Source: Polynucleobacter sp. HIN11
Lineage (GTDB): Bacteria; Pseudomonadota; Gammaproteobacteria; Burkholderiales; Burkholderiaceae
Length of the DNA: 64,000 nucleotides
Direction of reading: 5' to 3'
NCBI RefSeq assembly: GCF_030297675.1
Contig: NZ_AP028142.1
Coordinates: 1,612,001-1,676,000, forward strand
The translations under genes and the position numbers were made by a program. This document shows, in pieces, positions 63,603 to 64,000 of this stretch. Under the pieces are notes generated by a model that searched no databases, had not been told where the DNA came from, and was given only the letters and a program-made list of their open reading frames with translations. Each line of letters starts with the position of its first letter. Position 1 is the stretch's first letter.

Positions 63603-64000
63603 ATGACTTTGAACACCCTCATGAATACTCGAAAAACGGGCTCGTCTAGTATTGCTCTTGCAATGCCTGCTCTACCAGCCCTTGGAGTCGGTACGATTGA
63701 TGCCTATTTGGCACACATTAATCGCTTACCAATGTTAAGTGCTGCCCAGGAATACACCCTGGCGCAGGAATATCGCCGCTCCGACAATTTAGATGCTGCG
63801 CGACAACTGGTATTGTCTCACTTGCGACTGGTTGCGTCGGTCGCTCGTCAATACTTGGGTTACGGCATTCCGCATGCCGACCTCATTCAGGAAGGCAATA
63901 TTGGTTTGATGAAAGCAGTCAAACGCTACGATCCCAACCAAGGGGTACGACTCGTTTCGTACGCCATTCATTGGATCAAAGCAGAAATCCATGAATACAT
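63603..64000 (+). CDS. rpoH: RNA polymerase sigma-32 (heat shock) factor, 5' part
   Basis: Only the first 132 codons are in the window; the frame is open to the edge. The sequence has the RpoH N-terminal pattern around YLAHINRLPMLSAAQEYTLA. Core-binding region 2 follows (LVLSHLRLVASVARQY, then IQEGNIGLMKAVKRYDP and VRLVSYAIHWIKAEI). ATG 63603 or the ATG six codons later could be the start. A perfect CIRCE site lies just upstream. Confidence 0.95.
   Translation, partial: MTLNTLMNTRKTGSSSIALAMPALPALGVGTIDAYLAHINRLPMLSAAQEYTLAQEYRRSDNLDAARQLVLSHLRLVASVARQYLGYGIPHADLIQEGNIGLMKAVKRYDPNQGVRLVSYAIHWIKAEIHEY

Noticed and set aside
1..64000. Mobile elements, CRISPR arrays, defence islands or prophage genes
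   Set aside because: No transposase, integrase, repeat-spacer array or phage-like gene is visible. The window is continuous conserved chromosomal gene order without an atypical segment.

Overview
This window reads as chromosomal housekeeping DNA from a free-living betaproteobacterium of the Burkholderiaceae, most likely Polynucleobacter or a close relative. The assignment is inference from gene content and order: pdxA-surA-lptD beside amgK-murU, pepP next to a ubiH-type gene, dusB-fis-purH-ruvCAB, ubiE/ubiJ/ubiB, ssb-MFS-uvrA, kdsD-kdsC-lptCAB-rpoN-hpf-ptsN-hprK-rapZ, and mutY-mutM beside a TPR/LolB gene, ispE, tRNA-Gln, prs, rplY and pth. Genes are densely packed with many 1-4 bp overlaps, and base composition looks uniform. 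I see no insertion sequence, prophage, CRISPR array, integrase or toxin-antitoxin pair.

Layout. 1-5002 (minus): pdxA (cut by the window edge), surA and lptD; lptD carries an apparent single-base frameshift. 5036-14390 (plus): amgK, murU, pepP, a UbiH-family hydroxylase, dusB, fis, purH, ruvC, ruvA, ruvB. 14397-19282: tyrS (minus), anmK (plus), erpA, argC, rpsI and rplM (minus). 19283-19698 is the only stretch over 300 bp without a protein gene; it holds the rplM leader and promoter, a strong minus-strand terminator and a candidate small RNA. 19699-20124 is an OsmC-family gene whose end overlaps the 3' end of rnpB (minus). 20462-35896 is a long minus-strand block: pyrC, glycerate kinase, an Atm1-like ABC exporter, nudB, aspS, DUF502, ubiB, ubiJ, a Tim44-domain protein, ubiE, DUF971 and a 1278-residue flavin/Fe-S oxidoreductase. 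36016-39300 (plus): ilvA, 5'-nucleotidase, queF. 39303-40951 (minus): ssb and an MFS transporter. 40989-51519 (plus): uvrA, kdsD, kdsC, lptC, lptA, lptB, rpoN, hpf, ptsN, hprK, rapZ. 51480-53434 (minus): mutY, mutM. 53470-58353 (plus): a TPR-LolB fusion, ispE, tRNA-Gln, prs, rplY, pth. 58359-62539 (minus): ferredoxin, coaD, rsmD and two M16 peptidases. 62598-64000 (plus): ftsY, a perfect CIRCE operator and the start of rpoH.

The genes group into a few programmes. One is outer-membrane building: SurA, LptD, LptA/B/C, Kdo synthesis by KdsD/KdsC, and LolB. Another is peptidoglycan recycling by AnmK, AmgK and MurU. Ubiquinone synthesis is represented by UbiE, UbiJ, UbiB and a UbiH-family enzyme. 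DNA repair is represented by RuvABC, UvrA, MutY, MutM and SSB. PTS-Ntr signalling is represented by RpoN, PtsN, HprK and RapZ. I found no clearly novel defence, metabolic or mobile system. The observations most worth checking are the lptD frameshift, the CIRCE element before rpoH, the TPR-LolB fusion, the candidate small RNA near 19500, and the rnpB/OsmC overlap.
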